Shown here: positions 49,030 to 61,639 of the stretch, one piece after another
Layout: every line of letters starts with the position of its first letter
Numbering within the stretch: position 1 is the first letter of the stretch
Origin: Polytrichum commune
Lineage: Eukaryota > Streptophyta > Polytrichopsida > Polytrichales > Polytrichaceae
Direction of reading: 5' to 3'
Assembly (NCBI GenBank): GCA_950295325.1
Contig: OX485809.1
Location: 28,580,001 to 28,644,000, forward strand
Length of the DNA: 64,000 nt
Program-made: the position numbers and the translations under genes
Notes under the pieces: model-generated
Database searches by the model: none
Told to the model about the DNA's origin: nothing
Seen by the model: the letters and a program-made list of their open reading frames with translations, nothing else

Positions 49030-51115
49030 CGAAAGTCTTCATATGAGGTTGTACGATAAGCATATGGGCATATGTTGTATAAAGTGATACAACAAAGACG
49101 AAGACAAAGACCATAATCATGAAGTTTAGTACACCCAAATAAAACTGTAATTACAACTCTTTGGTTGTATGAGCTTATGTCCAAGTCTTAGTATGGTATA
49201 AGCAATCCAAATTCAAGAAGAAATGGATTACCACAATACGTGAACATATCAAACAAAATATATTAATTCCACAACCTTAACATGATTTGTCAAGTACGAA
49301 CGTTGATTTGTTAATGGAACCGTTGGTTTATCTTGGAAACTCCTCCAAAACCTACATGGAACACCCTCAGGTATTGGGGAACGGAGTGATACCATGTGGA
49401 AGCATCCATAGTTAGGCCATGCTGCCCCCACATGATAACATCACCCTCGAATCGCGGCCATCCAACACATGTCTAAATTTGGAAACCGGACAACCCACCA
49501 TGGTCCATGACCTTGCCTCACCTTGGATTTTCAAGGGTCAACCATCCATTTATTCGGTTACCGTTGACTAGGCATAATTAGGGTTAGTTGTCAAACTGAG
49601 GCTGGATGGATGACTCCCGGCTGAATGCCATTCCAAACACATAATTAATTGGTGGATAACTTCGATATGTTCATGTAGTTTTTGATTTGTTATAAAACCT
49701 CCACATGAGTCAAAATTTGAAAAGTAATCATAACGCAATCTAATAATCTCCAAGTTTAGGAACGAAGAGTATGGTGCAGATTTAGAAATGGAAAAACGAA
49801 GAGGACTTCCATATTGTTTCTTATGGTCTTATTTTTATGTTTTTAGGGCGATAAAACTCCGGTGGAGTTGTTAAAAATCCATTGATTGTTCAAGTGGGGT
49901 TCAAATATGTTATTCTCAAAAAATAATTTGAAACATCTATTATACATTTGGAAATTTTGGAGTGGAGAGGACGTTGTTGCTACTCCAAATTTTCAAAATA
50001 GTTGAGTGACATTCAAGCTAAGTGTGAAATTGACTTTTGGCAATGGAATATTCTTGATAAGATTTTGGCATTTTTAACATCTTATTCATAAATTTAGTTG
50101 CTTAGATGCATGTGCAATGTCTAATGCTTCAAATGTGATATTAATGGAGTTCAATCCTCACTCACATTACACAAGTTTGAGTTTATTGATGCTTGATAGT
50201 ATATATCACAAACAAATGAAAGACAAACGTTTCTACTCAGGCATACAACAATCAGAGTGTGGTGTATTTGCAAAGAAGAAGAAAAATGATGTTTTTGATA
50301 TCCATCTCTATAATTGGTAGCGCATCTAACACTTCTAGTCTTCAATTCGCAGTTCATAATTGAAAGCATGAAAGGATAACGATTTGGCATGGTTTAGGGG
50401 TGTTCTCATGGTTTATAGGCATGTAACATTGCAACTTTAAGTAAATCAGTTGAAGACATTGACCTTTTTTATAGTTGGATCTACGTGCAAAGACAAGATG
50501 ACGTAAAATTGTTCTCCAAGGTTGTCAACCCCCTAAGTCATGATATCCTTGGCTCTCTTGGGTCTTACTAATCACAACACTTCCTAAGTTGAAGCTCTAG
50601 GAAAGCTACATTTGATAACCCATGTTTTAAGGAATCAACTTCCAACTTCTATCCGATGTTTCACTGCAATTTTGAGCTTGATAAATGGCATTGTATAAAA
50701 TTGTACAATAAGATTTGGCAAGAGATGGACAAAACAATCATGATGCAAGAGGCAATGACACCGAGGGTCGTATTCAAATGTCTCAATTCAACCTTATAAT
50801 GTCCTCTTTGCTTTTGACTTTTTGCAATGTTTTTCTATTGATATCATACCAAAAGTCAAATTATTTCAAATATCAAACCAAAATGGGCATCAATGTCATG
50901 CACGAGAGAGGCCAACGACTTCAAAGCTTATATTTATTGAACCCACTTTGCACAAGAGTATCATGCAAAAGAGATGTATTGAAAGTCTCCCATGATATCC
51001 TTCAAGATCATATTAACTTAAATTGTACTCCAAAAACAATATGTGATCGTTTCATAATAATAATATCATCAAACACAATTTTTTCTCTCATTGTCAACTA
51101 CTTAGTGTAGAGATT
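49030..51115. other. Intergenic stretch, no gene seen
   Basis: AT-rich with short frames and no motif. The right part is the 3' flank of the minus-strand transporter gene ending at 51118. Confidence 0.45.
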
Positions 51116-51117
51116 GA

Positions 51118-54100
51118 TCATTGGTAAAATGAGAAAGTAGATGCCTCGGTAATAAGTTCTCGTAGTCCACCTATGGAAGATACAAGCATGAGCAAAACTC
51201 CCAAGACAATGATGATCTACAAAATCCACCACATAGTTAGAACCGATTTGATGGAAGTCCATATCTTCGATGACATTGAACTTAATACAACTTGGTTCAA
51301 GAAATTTAAGTCAAACGTTCTGAATAATTAAGTACGACTATTACAAATGTGACATTGCCTAGTGAGAATGACAATCATCAATCACATATATGCTCATATG
51401 TTCCATGTATACTACAACAACTTTAAATGACATTTTTGATCACAACCTTGACTTGTGTAAAGGAAACACCAAGGCAAACTCAATGTATCATGAAGTCAAG
51501 GAGGTGAGGTGTCAGTAAAAGCAAATTACCCAATTCAGTATCCATGTGATGCTAAATGGCTTGGGCTTGTAGATACACAACCAAATTATGCATGGTAGCT
51601 GTGTCACCCCACAAAAAGATCACTAGATGGCATCAACACTCAAATAAAAAGAGTTATTTTAAAAAAAAATTAATTAAGTAGGCTAAAATTGAATTTCATT
51701 CAAAGAAATAAACAATGAGAGTCAACTTTCATGTGATAAATTGTCATGTTGTATCACTTGATGTAGAATTAAATGCTCAATTAAGGTCTAGGAACTTGTT
51801 GAAACCATAAGTTGTAAGTTGAGTAGATGGAATGGATCTTACAAAATAGGTTGTTGGAGCGAAAGCAAATCCTCCAAAAAATCCAAGTAATGCCGAAAAA
51901 AACGGGAATGTCATGGCAAGAAACATAGTGAAGGCTGGAAACACATCATCTATTATGTTAGCATACGTAACAAACTATGTGTCCTTATTGAGTTTTTATG
52001 ACAAATCATGTTTCCTAGATACAATATGCAACAATTGATTGAAAAAAATGTAAACCATACTCCAATCAAATATGTTGAATTACACATACCTACATAGGTA
52101 GAACGAGTTACTATACGAAGCAAAAGCGAAGGTCGTAAGCCAATCCTTTTTACCAATATACCCTCCACCAAATCAAACACAGGCATTGCATAGATCTGAA
52201 ACAAACAAATGCAAAGTATGTCACTTATGAGACTTGCGTTGACGTGATATATTATAGGTGAAAACTGATTCAAACCATCACACATTGGGACCTAGAGATG
52301 CATAAATTCATAGCGTATAGGGATTTTATTATTATTTTAAGAACGAGTAAACAATTTCTTACCTGGTAACTTCCAATGACGTGAATGACAACCATGAGAT
52401 TGGCCATCGCCACAACCCATCTTGGTTTTGCTACAAATGTAATAATGTTATCAGTAACTTGATTCCCATATGCCCAATATCCCACAAGTGCAACCGGAAA
52501 ATAACAGAGCGCAACAATAATGTATGCCAAAACACATCCCCGCCACATTGGTATTTTTGAAGGTCGTTCTAGTGTCGAAGGAATCGATGCTTGAATTTCC
52601 AGCACTACATTGTGTCCTGCATATGCAAATGCAACCGATCCAAGGGCATTGAATGCCCCAAAAACCAAATTAGCTGTTGATGTGTCACGGAGGTGGTAAT
52701 CTACGGGAGTAAACGTAAGTGGAGGAATACTGTGACCATATGCTGCAGGAATTGCCCATGCAATTGTCGAATAACTGCACATAAACAACACATACCTTTA
52801 TCAATACATCCCAAAACACATCATAATATCCCACACTTTCTTCCACCTTCAGTTCTTGAGTGCCAACACAAACAAAAGTCCTCTCATTAACATTATAAAA
52901 GTACAAGCTTCACATTCGATAATGTTGTCACCGTTCTACATTCAGTCAAGTTCATTTCAAACACCCTCAATAAATTGGGAACCAACTGGAATATTTTTAA
53001 GTCTATTCATATTCATTTACAATACATTGAGTCCTTGATTTAGTCTAGCCTACACTAGTTCTCCCACATTGACTTTGCCCAATGAAGACATACTATGGAG
53101 AGAAAGCCCATTCTCCTATTCACGCATAGTGTGTATAATTTTTTCCACTTGCACAAAGGTAGAGGGTGCTAAAACCAACACCCCACCCAAAACCAACACC
53201 ATGAAATCTTGCACAATAAGTACATATTATGAGAATGTTCACCATGTGAACGTCATGTCCCTCCCCCCCCCCCCCCAAATGATTTTGGGCAACTACACTT
53301 CAAATATTTGTATTTATTCAAAAACTTGGGGGAGAGGGGGGGGGGGCTTGCAATACGTTTGGCCAATGTTGAATGAACTATTATCTAAATTTTGAGTTAG
53401 CATTGAATTGATATTAAACCCTAAAAGGTATTTACCAACACTGACTCAACATCAAGCATCAATCACTTGCATTTTGAGATGTAAAGTATCCAAAACTACA
53501 TGGAATGGCAAACCTTAGAGACATGTATGAAGCAATGTGTTAAGTTTTGGGCAAACCTTAGGGACATGCAAGCAGCGGCTAAGGACACTCCTGCAATGGA
53601 ATTGAAATTGGGGAGTTGCGATAGAAGGAAGTGCACTGACGCAAAGACAGCAATCCACACGGTCGTGTGGCCATCCAAGTGGCAACTTTTGCCACAATAA
53701 AGGCTGTAGATCTTCATGAGGGAGTTTCCGCCAGTGACCATGTACAAAATGTCGACACCCACTTGCACAATAAGTTGTTGCGGAACCACGATCCATAGCC
53801 CCAATCTCTCCCCAAATGCTTCTTGTCCAAGCTCATGGTAGCGATCTAGCCGCTTCCCAGGAACCATCTCATGCATCTCCACCATTTGCCACAAAGTGTA
53901 GAGCGTGATCACCCACGAGAGCACTAGCACTACCACACCCGGACCCCTACATCACAAAACTTGTCATGTTGTATGTTATAAACGAATTTGGGTTTGTGCC
54001 ATCTAAATCCCATTGTATCCATGCATATCAATAAATACACATGCCATCCCTACATTGTCTACCCAACACCCGGGGGTGGCAACTCCACCATAGCATGCAG

Positions 54101-56924
54101 GGGTGTGCAAATCATAACTCTAATTTTGAGATATTCATGGACTTATGATAAGTGAATCCCTACTTATTAATATGGAAATGAAATCAAACTCCAGACTGCA
54201 AGAATAAAATGAATTAGAAAAATTACTTACGTTCATTTCTTGCTCACATTTTTAGCTTGGATTTGTGTTGTTTGTTGTCCACTTTGTGTACATTGTAGTC
54301 TCCACTTATGACTTTAAATTTTATTCTTTTTAATTTATGTTTTTTTTTTACCAAAATGTGGTGGAGAGCTAGGATGCACCCACCTTGCTTTATAAAATCT
54401 CCAATTTGTCATTTATGAAATGTCATAATTATAACTATATTATTACTTTCCTTGCAAGTTATATATCATTGGATTTGTCTTATGCATTGTCCAATTTCAC
54501 TCCTCTAATGACAATGATAAGCATTGAATCCTACTTATTATCATCATAATCAAATAATTGATAAACTTTACAATCCAATGAGTAACCCCATCGATTTGTG
54601 TAGTTGTGGCCTACACTTTCTAAAGTTTATTTCAAGATTAAATATAAGAATGAATTAAAGAAACTCACCACCACTTTTGGTAGTGTAGGATTGGAAATAC
54701 ATAGATTTTTTGTCACTAACCATGTAAGGTAGACCATAGCATAGGGCAATGATAGCACTCCTGCACCCACCATGGCCGTCACATTATGAAATGCCGAATA
54801 CCACCATTTGGCGTGGCGGTCACCAGTGATGGGTAACCAATCGTCCACATCCTTTGTTGATATAGTGGAGTGCCCATTCTCTTCCACGTGCTCCTACACT
54901 CAACACATCACCCAACCAACTCAAAGTAAGCATATATATAAAGTAAAGGATCATTCCTAAAAGGGAAGCAATAGTCTATAGAATGATATGGAATTTAAAG
55001 TCCGGGAAGCCGAAAAGGCTAGTGGGTTTGAAGGTACATCATAATGGTTTCAAACCAACTAATTTTCTAGAGTGTTGGAGTGCAGTAGCCTCCGTCAGAT
55101 AGAGGCTAATGTCAACTTGATGGTCCAATTGGAAAAATAAATAAAAAATACTTGAGGCTCCCTAGAATCACTTCCTCAAATAATAAATGGAAACTTATAT
55201 CTAATGGGGTTATATAGGAGACATTCCAAAACAATATTTGCCTTGTTTTCAACTACATTATATGAGCAAATATGGCATAGTCTAGTCTAGTATATGTACA
55301 GATAGGGATAGTCGTCCATCATCCAATTTCAATGACAAGTCTATGGTTATAGGTGTGGTAGGCAACAAAGATCATGCGTCGTGGTGGGGTCAATGGTTGC
55401 TTAAAGCACAAATCGCATCTATGACTAAGAGGCTCTTCATTTATCTTCGTCCAATCTACGATGAAGAGGCTTTTCATTCCAGTGGAGGACATTTCCAACA
55501 ACTTCTTTTGTTTTTCTATCCACGTTGAGGTACATTTCTCTAGATACACTAGACTATGCCCACTTTTCGGATAAATGAAGAATCAAAAGGATGTGCTATA
55601 ATTTTGACTGTTAGAATGAATTAGGGATTGCCATTTCAAGTTTGAAAATTGAGATTGAGATGTCAAACTTCCTTGAGATCAAGATTAATATTTTCTTTTG
55701 ATTTAAATGATCTCACATAGGATCTACCAACTGTGTTAACTATTAAGCCTAAAATGGCGAAGACATCGTCCAATCTCGTCATAACACAAAGTGCTATTCA
55801 AGTGCCCATTCATAACCCCTCAAATACCATTGAAAGATAAGTGTCCGATGGAGAAGAGTGACCACATAAGACCCATATCTTATGTTCTAATAGACTGAAT
55901 GACACAAGGACCCTAAAATTCATTATGATCTTTGTCCCAATATACTAGGATATAAATGATCACTATCACCAATGGTTGTATCTATTATATATAAGACAAC
56001 GTGGTGAAGATAGTGATTGTCACCCAACTTGCTCTCCACCGTTGCCCACTATTCCATAAAGGTGGGGGTACCACAGTAAACTGATGTGTCATGTGCAAAG
56101 AGCCATGACAACATGCCGCACGGAACCATACTAGTCTACTGCATTAGTCCTAGATATTGGACAAAGGCGATGAACTTGGGGGCCCTTCTGGATGGTTTCC
56201 CGCTTTGTCTATATTATGAGAATCTAATGTTTCATAATCAATTGCCTACTTCCTGATTATTGCAGTAATTCCACAGTGGATCATTCATTACTTACATGTT
56301 TTGAAGTCTCTGAGTGTGAGTCTCACGGTCCTTGTTTTGGGGCTTCAACAAGCAAGAATAAGTTACTGTTTGAAGTGATTAAAGTGGACACTGCTATCAA
56401 GGCAAGCTTACACATTGGAAGCAGCGAGTGAGCTGCACGCCAAAAACTGAAGTGACTCTTTCTTACAACCTACCGGAGTTCTCCTTCGTCTCTCACCCTG
56501 CCACTTGAAGAAACCTCTCAACAAGAAACGTAGGGAGAAACTCTGGAGAAATTTGGCAGAGCTGAAGATCCTCTGAGTCTGTATCATCACCTAATACCTC
56601 AACATGACATTTTCATTCGACAGTGCTGGCTAAAGAAAGAAGGCAAACCCAATGGATTTACTAAAGAGTTCACAGGATTCAAGAATGATGCAGGCCAAGA
56701 CAATCATCGTCGATAAAACCTACTTTCGAACTAGTACAACTCTAGTATTCATGTGATCCACCACCGCCAAGTAATACATGCAACCTCAAGATCCTAAATT
56801 TCTACCCGATGGAGCTGAGTCTCTAGATATAAATTGGGGTTACTATGCCAAGATGAAAGTGCGTACAAACATACATATATACCTTGAAAGCTTCAGCCGT
56901 AGAAGGGTTTCGAGGTGCAGCCAT
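51118..56924 (-). CDS. LHT-type amino acid transporter (AAAP family)
   Basis: Plasma-membrane proton/amino acid symporter of the lysine-histidine-transporter-like group. Eight exons on the minus strand: 56924-56883, 54893-54721, 53946-53557, 52774-52363, 52195-52090, 51934-51843, 51598-51530 and 51216-51118. The total is 1383 nt (460 aa; Arabidopsis LHT1 is about 446). Phases agree throughout. Motifs: [20 protein letters not shown] and [15 protein letters not shown] (exon 2), [51 protein letters not shown] (exon 3), [19 protein letters not shown] and [20 protein letters not shown] (exon 4), QIYAMPVFD across the exon 4/5 junction, [13 protein letters not shown] (exon 6), a conserved LPCIIWL...W exon of 23 codons, and [10 protein letters not shown] near the end. 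Exon 1 ([14 protein letters not shown]) is supported by phase, ATG context and a GT donor, but a 14-codon exon 2 kb away is less certain than the rest. No disruption is seen. Confidence 0.9.
53263..53347. repeat. Poly-C and poly-G tracts in an LHT intron
   Basis: A run of 14 C at 53263-53276 is followed about 60 bp later by GGGGGAGA and 11 G ending near 53346. The two can pair as an imperfect hairpin. They lie in the intron between exons 3 and 4 of the transporter gene. Confidence 0.75.
54894..56882 (-). other. Long first intron of the LHT gene
   Basis: About 2 kb between the proposed first exon and the first conserved exon. It contains short frames on both strands (for example 55319-55549) without recognisable domains. 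The acceptor region (GTTGAGTGTAG) has a weak pyrimidine tract. Confidence 0.5.
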
Positions 56925-59638
56925 AGTAACAATTTGGTGCAACTGTCAGAATTTTCTTGGCAGATACAGGAGTTTAAGCTCGGACTTCCAGCATCCTACT
57001 TGCTCCCCCACGATCTAGAATAACAAATTCAAAACCAACCGACTGGTTAGTCGCTCACTGAATACACCAACACCGTCGGACAAGCCATCTCTGTGAAATT
57101 CTCCGTGAAACTTGGCTTGTGATTCTGACATCCCATCCATTTCTGTGAAAATTGCTGACACTGATGAAGCTCATACTAGGTCACAAAACAAAGACATCAT
57201 GTAGCAGACTGTCAATTTTATCGTAAGATGGTGCTTTGAGTTACTTGTCATGTTCTGTTGGAGGTCTTCAATTTAGCACGCTTGTTTAAACAGCCTCCCA
57301 ACACACATTGTGAAACAGGAGAAAACGATTAAGAGTTCGCCTGGACCATCATGTACAAAACAATTAAGTAGTGTCCTTTTTCAGTGAATCTAGGTCAGAA
57401 TTAACAGATATATACACGCAGACTTCCAGAACTCATGTGATTGGAAGACTGTTCATTTACTATGGAATTATTCTGCTCCTCTTCTTCCACCTTCGGTGGA
57501 GTTTGAAGGAGGTGATGATTTAGCAAGCTCTGCCAATGCATTAGTTGGCACAAAACACACTTAAACCCAACAAATCTTCCAATCTTTGTCTAGGAGACTC
57601 TCCATACAGAAAACTTTTGTAGTGGTTCAATGTGACTCAATATTGCTAGGGATGCCGCACCCGAGCGTCGGTGTGGTCTGTTGGAGCTGATGACAGAAAC
57701 TCACAGTTCCCTTTTCCCAATTTGCACTGGTTCTGATCAGGATGGACATATAAGGAGTGGTCATACATCATTCAACGCCAAAGTGGATGTATTCCGACCG
57801 TCCGATCACCTGCCAAAGCCTGTGGAAAAATGACTCTTTTGTGTGCAACTTACTCTCACGTTTCTTCGCCGTAGGAGATTCAAAGAAAAGAGTTTCGAAG
57901 TAGGTGAGAGCCTAAGACTTTCAAAGCACGTACGAGCCTACGAGTTCCTTTTCTCGGTCCCTGCCTAAAGTGTCATGCCATGAAGCTATCTTATCTATCC
58001 ACAGCTATGCACAGTCTGAGTTTGCTTTGAACCATGGCAGTTACGGTGTGATTATATCATTTCGAGATTCATAGATATTTCTGAAAACAATTTCTACACC
58101 ATCGGACAACGATTTGCCAACACCACCCTGGGATTACGGTAGTTAGGTAGGTCGTAAAGGTTCTATAGTTATATCATACGGAGTCCACTATTGGGTTGGA
58201 TTGGCTTAGAAGCGCTAACTGTATGGATGGAAGCTTTGAATCTAGTTATATACAGTTTCTTTATGAGGACTTGTGTCTTTTTGGACTTTGCAACATTCAC
58301 CTTTTGGGTCGATGTAAAATATGTGCTCAAAATTACACTGAAGAGCAAAGGTGCTAACTTAATGCATTTGAGGACTGCCAAAAAATCTTACAAAATGTTT
58401 TCAAATATACTAGAACCAAAGGATAGGCCAAGTTGACATGGGATTTGGTCTTCTACTTGTTCAAGTTGGTCATTCATCGTCCTAATTTAGTACATCGATA
58501 TAAATTAGATTGAATCTTCAATTACACATGATCTACCGAAAAGTTGAGGGGAAATTTGGAGGAGGTTTATGTCTTGTTTTCAATCAAGTCAAGTGGAGAG
58601 ACTTCAAAATTTCATATGGTTGGTTACGATACTCACATTTATTCTATACAACCATATAATCATACATAGCATGACTAAAAGACTCCAATAAGTTAATTTT
58701 AAGGAGATTGCAACACTCAACATGCAGTTGAGAACTTCTAAAGTCCCTTCATAGCATAGAGTGTGCTTCCAAAACACTTTTTAAGATTCCTCCATTATGG
58801 AATTTCTTTGTATTGTTTGCCAGAGTGGTCCTAGATGGGTGCCACACAATATAAAGATAAGCATGTCAAGGGAGCAGGTTGCAAGGACGTCCAATCTTAA
58901 CTTACTTCTAAATATATAATGGGTTTAGTATGTAGATGAGTCTTGATATGGGTTATACCTTGCAACACCAAAGATTAGGCATCAAATCTCAAATTCAAGA
59001 TCAACTTTTAGAATTAAAAAAGGATCTAACTATGAATAGAACACATATTTTAATAAAATTGGACATATTCTCAAAATCTGGACATTTGGGTTGCTTCAAA
59101 TATATGGATATATTCTTTGTTAAACTTTCAATATACCTTCATTTTATCGGAAGATCCTACAATAGATTTTGGCATGTTCTATTAAAAAAACTTGGACATA
59201 GTCCAATTTTACTTAGATATCAGTTCTAGGTTTGAAACAAAGATACACCATCAAATTGAAATTGGCCTTGATATTTATATATTGGGTCATGTTGGGAGAA
59301 GCCCATGGTAGCACGAATGGAAGCCAAATTGTAGTATTCACTCACAAAGATTTTCATTCAATCGCTTTCTACAATGGGTTTACAGTGAAGATACTTTTCA
59401 TCATGTGCTTCCCCCTTATAATGACCCAAAAGCCTAAAAGAAAATAACAAAAAAAGAAATGAACCGCATAAGTGCTTAAAGCAATTGTACTATGTAATCC
59501 AAACCTTGGTGCACTTTCAAAAAGGGAAAAGTAAATAGTACAATTTTCTTGAAAGGTAATCCTTAAGGTAGGTGGGCCTTAAGCGGCCGGTCTTCTTAAA
59601 CAAACCCTTATATTTGATTGGTATGTGACTACCACACT
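56925..59638. other. LHT upstream region and intergenic DNA, no gene recognised
   Basis: The first several hundred bases should hold the LHT promoter; I could not fix a TATA box. Frames beyond 58000 are short and lack motifs. Confidence 0.4.
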
Positions 59639-59844
59639 TTTATGGCATTTAGTGTCACTTACTATTTGGAATCATGCATTGCTATAATTATTCTATAAGA
59701 ATACGATGTTTTACCAAGCAAAGTCATTTATGTTTTATAATGTCCAAATAACCTATTCAACTTTCATTATTAAAATTGAACTCATGAGTAAGAAATTATT
59801 GCATTGCGTAATTCCAAATGGTTAGTGACACTAAATACCATAAT
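59639..59844. repeat. Foldback (MITE-like) element, family 2, copy 3
   Basis: The left end (TTATGGCATTTAGTGTCACT, then TACTATTTGGAAT) matches the inverted right end (TTATGGTATTTAGTGTCACT, then AACCATTTGGAAT) over about 33 bases. The interior TTGAACTCATGAG block is shared with the copy at 16310. Confidence 0.72.
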
Positions 59845-60187
59845 TGGGGTAGTGCAAAGACATTATTATTCATCAGAATCTTGGTAGTCAAAATTTCAAA
59901 CAAGGCTCACAATGAAATACTCTATCAGTTTTCTCAGAACCTCATCAATGAAACAAATTGTATCAACGCCTTGCAATGCAGTCCTTCAATACACATCCCA
60001 CATGAAGCTCATCTAGCTAAGGGGTAGTTAACCTTCAATGCTCATGGATTGCAGGTATGACAAGATTTTGCACAAGGGGTTGTAATACTGTACAAGACAT
60101 TCCTCATAGATTTGGTAAATGACCAAAATCAACGCCTTCAAATCAGATTAGTGTGTGTGAGAGGCTAGTACGATCTTTTAGGGTTAG

Positions 60188-61020
60188 AATGCTCTTGAGA
60201 ATCGAAGTGAGTGATTTGCGTAGCTGCTTGTCATCGTTAGCACATCAGTGATTGCGACTCAACCGCAAACTAGAATTTACTAAGTTCAGCGTCCCGCAAA
60301 CAAAATGGAGATTCCCCGTCACCATACATTGCATTTCATCAAAACATAGCAGCTTCTAAATGGTCGAAATCGGTGGAAACTCTGCAAAGACATCCCCACT
60401 CTTCACCTTTTAGCTGATTTGAAGTACTCAGTATATATTCCGATCGACCGAATCTAGCTGCAGAATTGAGTCTTGTTCGATCCAACACTATCCTCAACGT
60501 CAACAAAGGCACATTGAATTTCTTCAAACTGCATGCATTACCCTCCCAATAAACTTCAAATGCAAACCTCCCGAAATCGGCTCTCTATGACAGTCTAACT
60601 TACGAACCTCCATTTCAGGAATTCAGGTCGGCATTTAGGGTTCTATATGATGTCGGAATCCCCTTCAAGCTCGTATCGAGCAATTTGCGCAGCTGACTGT
60701 CACCGTTAATTTGCACATCAGCGATTTCGACTCAACATCAATACATAACTTACTAGTATCCACGCTCCTTGCAAACAAATTAAAATTTTTATACAACATC
60801 TAGTGCCCTTCATCAAAACAGAACTTCATCGATATCGGAGGAAATTCTCCACACACATCTCTGCTGTTCACCTTATATCCCGACCGTATCGATCAGACTT
60901 TAATGAATGGAGCCCTGATCTATCCAACCTCAACCTCAACCTCAGCAACAAAAGGTTCGATCATGAGTCCTGCTGCACACACTTTTTGATTACTTCTATC
61001 TGCATTACCTACAATCCTAT
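60188..61020. repeat. Direct tandem duplication (offset about 480 bp)
   Basis: About 350 bp from 60188 recurs from about 60668. Shared blocks in order: ATTTGCG(T/C)AGCTG, TGTCA(T/C)CGTTA, CACATCAG(T/C)GATT, CGACTCAAC, a TTCATCAAAACA block, ATCGGTGGAAA/ATCGGAGGAAA, and a cluster of GATCGA words. Divergence is considerable. No intact coding sequence covers either copy, so it may be a duplicated exon-plus-flank or a repeat. Confidence 0.7.
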
Positions 61021-61089
61021 TAGACTTCGATAATATAGACCCGGATTCCTAGCACAATCTAACTACAAACCCAGTCACTCACCAATACT

Positions 61090-61282
61090 TCGCTGAATTG
61101 GTTTCCAAGACTTGCAAAATGGCCGAGACTCTGACCATCCTGTGCACAGAAGAACATCGTGATGTGATTATATGATATTGCTTCAACACGTATCTGTTGC
61201 CGACGGATCACAACACTGGCCATCTCCTCTTGCTCGCAGTCACCGTCGAGGGTAGCAGTGAGGTAGATGGCTCCCAGCTCTC
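61090..61282 (-). other. Possible orphan exon, function unknown
   Basis: On the minus strand an acceptor-like CCCTTTTTAG precedes 61282 and a near-consensus GTGAGTGACT donor follows about 61090. The open frame between contains ELGAIYLTATLDGDCEQEEM and FFCAQDGQSLGHFASLGNQF. I do not recognise the protein, and neighbouring exons were not found. It could be an exon of a gene extending to the left across the tandem duplication, or chance. Confidence 0.3.
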
Positions 61283-61610
61283 TAAAAAGGGTATTATTCA
61301 AAAGTAGGGGGTAGTGTATACACATAGATACAGGGTGTTAAATTTCTTCATTTGTAGATACACTCTAAACTCCATAGTATCACACCTGTGGCAACCAAAG
61401 TGCACGTGATATTACGGAGTTTTGTAGTGTTAACATGGATGCGTGATACTGTAGAATTAGTGTAGCATGTGACATTATGAAATAACACAAAGGAGATTGA
61501 GGACAATTTGAATTTGTTCTCCGGTCACCTACGCTAGTGTGGTCCACTCTACTTGGCCTTCCCGGGTTATGTGGCGGACGCATGCACCAACATTCAACAA
61601 GTGGCAGCAG

Positions 61611-61638
61611 AAGAAGAAGAAGAAGAAGAAGAAGAAGA
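61611..61638. repeat. (AAG)n microsatellite
   Basis: About nine AAG units, giving a poly-Leu or poly-Glu stretch in short frames that are not credible genes. Confidence 0.9.
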
Positions 61639-61639
61639 C

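Noticed and set aside
51843-54893. The transporter as a 3'-truncated pseudogene
   Set aside because: I first failed to find its last exons, then located 51598-51530 and 51216-51118 with correct phases and the conserved GGLRELI ending, so the gene is complete.
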